In this document: positions 16,674 through 17,841 of the stretch, one piece after another
How the letters are laid out: every line of letters starts with the position of its first letter
How positions within the stretch are numbered: position 1 is the first letter of the stretch
Origin: Candidatus Methanovirga meridionalis
GTDB lineage: Archaea; Methanobacteriota; Methanobacteria; Methanobacteriales; Methanobacteriaceae
Assembly: GCA_031289325.1 (NCBI GenBank)
Contig: JAITPS010000193.1
Coordinates: 1 to 17,841 of the forward strand
DNA: 17,841 bases
Direction: 5' to 3'
Translations under genes and position numbers: made by a program
Notes under the pieces: generated by a model
The model's input: only the letters and a program-made list of their open reading frames with translations
Databases searched by the model: none
What the model was told of the DNA's origin: nothing

Positions 16674-17351
16674 ATGGAAAATGGAATATTATATGGTGTG
16701 GGTGTGGGTCCTGGAGGAAAGGAATTACTTACATTGAAAGCTGTAGAGGTAATAAAAAGTGTTGATGTAATAATAGCTCCCAGTGCAAAGGAAAATGGGG
16801 AAAGTATAGCTTATGATACCGCGAAAAGCTTTATTAATGATAATCAAGAAGTCATTATAAAACATTTTCCAATGGCAAAAGAAAAAGAAAAGAAAGTTTA
16901 TGATGCATTTAAAACCATAGAAAATTATCTTAAAAATGGGAAAAATGTTGCATTTTTAACCGTTGGCGATATTTTCATCTACAGCACTTACATATATTTA
17001 TTAAAATATATAAAAAAGAAAAATTATGAGGTTTACAATGTCCCAGGAATTACTTCTTTTTGTGCAAGTGCCAGCATAGCAAATAGATTACTTGTGATAA
17101 ATGATGAGCCATTACTTATAGTTCCTGGAACTAAAATAAACTCTATTAAACATGAAAAATATGTTGTTGTAATGAAATTCTTTAATAGAGAAGAAGAAGT
17201 GTTAAACTTTTTAGATAAAAATAACTTTAACTATGTTTGCATTCAAAGAGCATATAGAAAAGGTGAAAAAGTTTTAACTTCAAGAGAAGAAATATTAAAT
17301 CAAAAGGATTATATGTCTATTATAATTGCTCATAGAAATGTTAATCAATAA
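16674..17351 (+). CDS. cbiL: cobalt-factor II C20-methyltransferase CbiL (CobI family)
   Basis: CbiL methylates C20 of cobalt-factor II or cobalt-precorrin-2 with S-adenosylmethionine, in the anaerobic cobalamin pathway. Corrinoids are needed by methanogen methyltransferases. The 225-residue protein has the tetrapyrrole-methylase landmarks GVGVGPG (8-14), FLTVGDIFIYSTY (94-106) and VPGITSF (123-129), and its length fits. ATG 16674 is chosen because GGAGG (16658-16662) is 11 bases upstream; the TTG at 16656 overlaps that site. The gene stands alone here and converges on the histone gene with only seven bases between them. Assignment to CbiL rather than another methylase of the family rests on overall resemblance. 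Confidence 0.85.
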   Translation: MENGILYGVGVGPGGKELLTLKAVEVIKSVDVIIAPSAKENGESIAYDTAKSFINDNQEVIIKHFPMAKEKEKKVYDAFKTIENYLKNGKNVAFLTVGDIFIYSTYIYLLKYIKKKNYEVYNVPGITSFCASASIANRLLVINDEPLLIVPGTKINSIKHEKYVVVMKFFNREEEVLNFLDKNNFNYVCIQRAYRKGEKVLTSREEILNQKDYMSIIIAHRNVNQ

Positions 17352-17358
17352 CTGATAT

Positions 17359-17607
17359 TTAGTAGGAACTATTCTCATCGATAGAATTATTTTTACTACT
17401 ATTCAATTGATTAATAGCTGTAGTAATGTCCCTATCCAATAGAGTAACCCTATTATCATCTTTAGCATCTAAAAAAGCTTCATTTGCAATTTTCTTAGTC
17501 ACATCTAATAAATGATCAATAACCATATCCAAAGCATTAGTTGAAACATTAACACCAGGTTCTTTCAAAATATCCTTAATTAATCCTTTATTTATTTTAC
17601 TTACCAT
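17359..17607 (-). CDS. archaeal histone, divergent, with C-terminal tail
   Basis: A histone-fold protein of 82 residues that would wrap DNA as dimers or longer assemblies. The helix-loop-helix layout is clear: a short first helix (residues 4-14), the long central helix (about 24-48), then the NRVTLLDRDITTAI segment with Arg53, Thr55 and Asp60, the conserved loop-2 and last-helix positions. The N-terminus lacks the usual API-GRI sequence, having NKGLIKDILKEPGVNVS instead. After the fold comes a polar tail of about 14 residues, NSSKNNSIDENSSY, absent from most archaeal histones of about 67 residues. The second ATG is preferred because GGAG (17617-17620) lies nine bases before it; the first ATG overlaps that site. 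Confidence 0.88.
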   Translation of the reverse strand: MVSKINKGLIKDILKEPGVNVSTNALDMVIDHLLDVTKKIANEAFLDAKDDNRVTLLDRDITTAINQLNSSKNNSIDENSSY

Positions 17608-17654
17608 AGAAATCAACTCCATTTTTTAGTTAAAAATTTTAATGTCTTTTCGTT

Positions 17655-17672
17655 GACATATTATATTATGTC
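17655..17672 (-). promoter_or_regulatory. inverted repeat at the histone promoter
   Basis: GACATA (17655-17660) and TATGTC (17667-17672) form a 6-bp inverted repeat around TTATAT. A further ATGTC lies at 17642-17646. The inner AT-rich part is at a fair distance to be the histone TATA box (start codon at 17607), so the repeat could be an operator overlapping it. This is inferred from layout only. Confidence 0.4.
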
Positions 17673-17676
17673 CTAT

Positions 17677-17841
17677 ATTTAATTATTATTTATTTAATTA
17701 TTATTTATTTAATTATTATTTAATTAATTATTATTTATTTAATTATTATTTATTTAATTATTATTTATTTAATTATTATTTATTTAATTATTATTTATTT
17801 AATTATTATTTATTTAATTATTATTTATTTAATTATTATTT
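17677..17841. repeat. 15-bp AT-only tandem repeat, about 11 copies, open at window end
   Basis: TTATTATTTATTTAA repeats with a 15-base period and continues beyond the window. One unit near 17716-17730 is altered (TTATTATTTAATTAA). It contains only A and T and is located upstream of the histone gene. Confidence 0.95.

Overview
The window is very AT-rich and archaeal. It carries an archaeal histone gene, an LL-diaminopimelate aminotransferase, an anaerobic-pathway cobalamin methyltransferase, TATA-box promoters and GGAGGTGAT-type ribosome sites. This combination fits a methanogen of the order Methanobacteriales (Methanosphaera- or Methanobrevibacter-like); the genus is inference.

Layout. 1-975 has no protein gene: AT-rich sequence, a candidate structured RNA (about 500-620), the left arm of a long inverted repeat (672-890) and the cas promoter (TATA box about 889-899). 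976-9578 is a complete type I-B cas operon on the + strand: cas6, cas8b, cas7, cas5, cas3, cas4, cas1, cas2. 9579-9682 is the CRISPR leader. 9683-14350 is a 71-unit CRISPR array with a 29-bp repeat and spacers of mostly 35-40 bp, decaying at its distal end. dapL follows on the - strand, converging on the array. 15614-16673 is a 1-kb non-coding stretch with a 27-bp tandem repeat, the right arm of the inverted repeat (15883-16182, containing a 30-bp tandem repeat) and a doubtful ORF remnant. cbiL (+) and a histone gene (-) converge, and the window ends inside a 15-bp tandem repeat.

How it works together. Cas1, Cas2 and Cas4 capture spacers and insert them at the leader end. Cas6 cuts the array transcript into crRNAs. 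Cas8b, Cas7, Cas5 and probably Cas11 form Cascade, and Cas3 (HD nuclease plus helicase) destroys the target. The array has 65 identical repeats plus one variant before its decayed tail, and all cas genes look intact, so the system was probably active recently.

The CRISPR system belongs to a known type. The main new observations are: an apparent ATT start codon for cas8b, 33 codons upstream of the first conventional start; a strong internal ribosome site in cas8b that would produce a separate Cas11b; a 219/300-bp inverted repeat enclosing the CRISPR-Cas locus plus dapL; a variant CRISPR repeat whose two changes preserve its terminal palindrome; and spacer groups that overlap or share promoter-like motifs. 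I did not find convincing evidence of a wholly new defence system.
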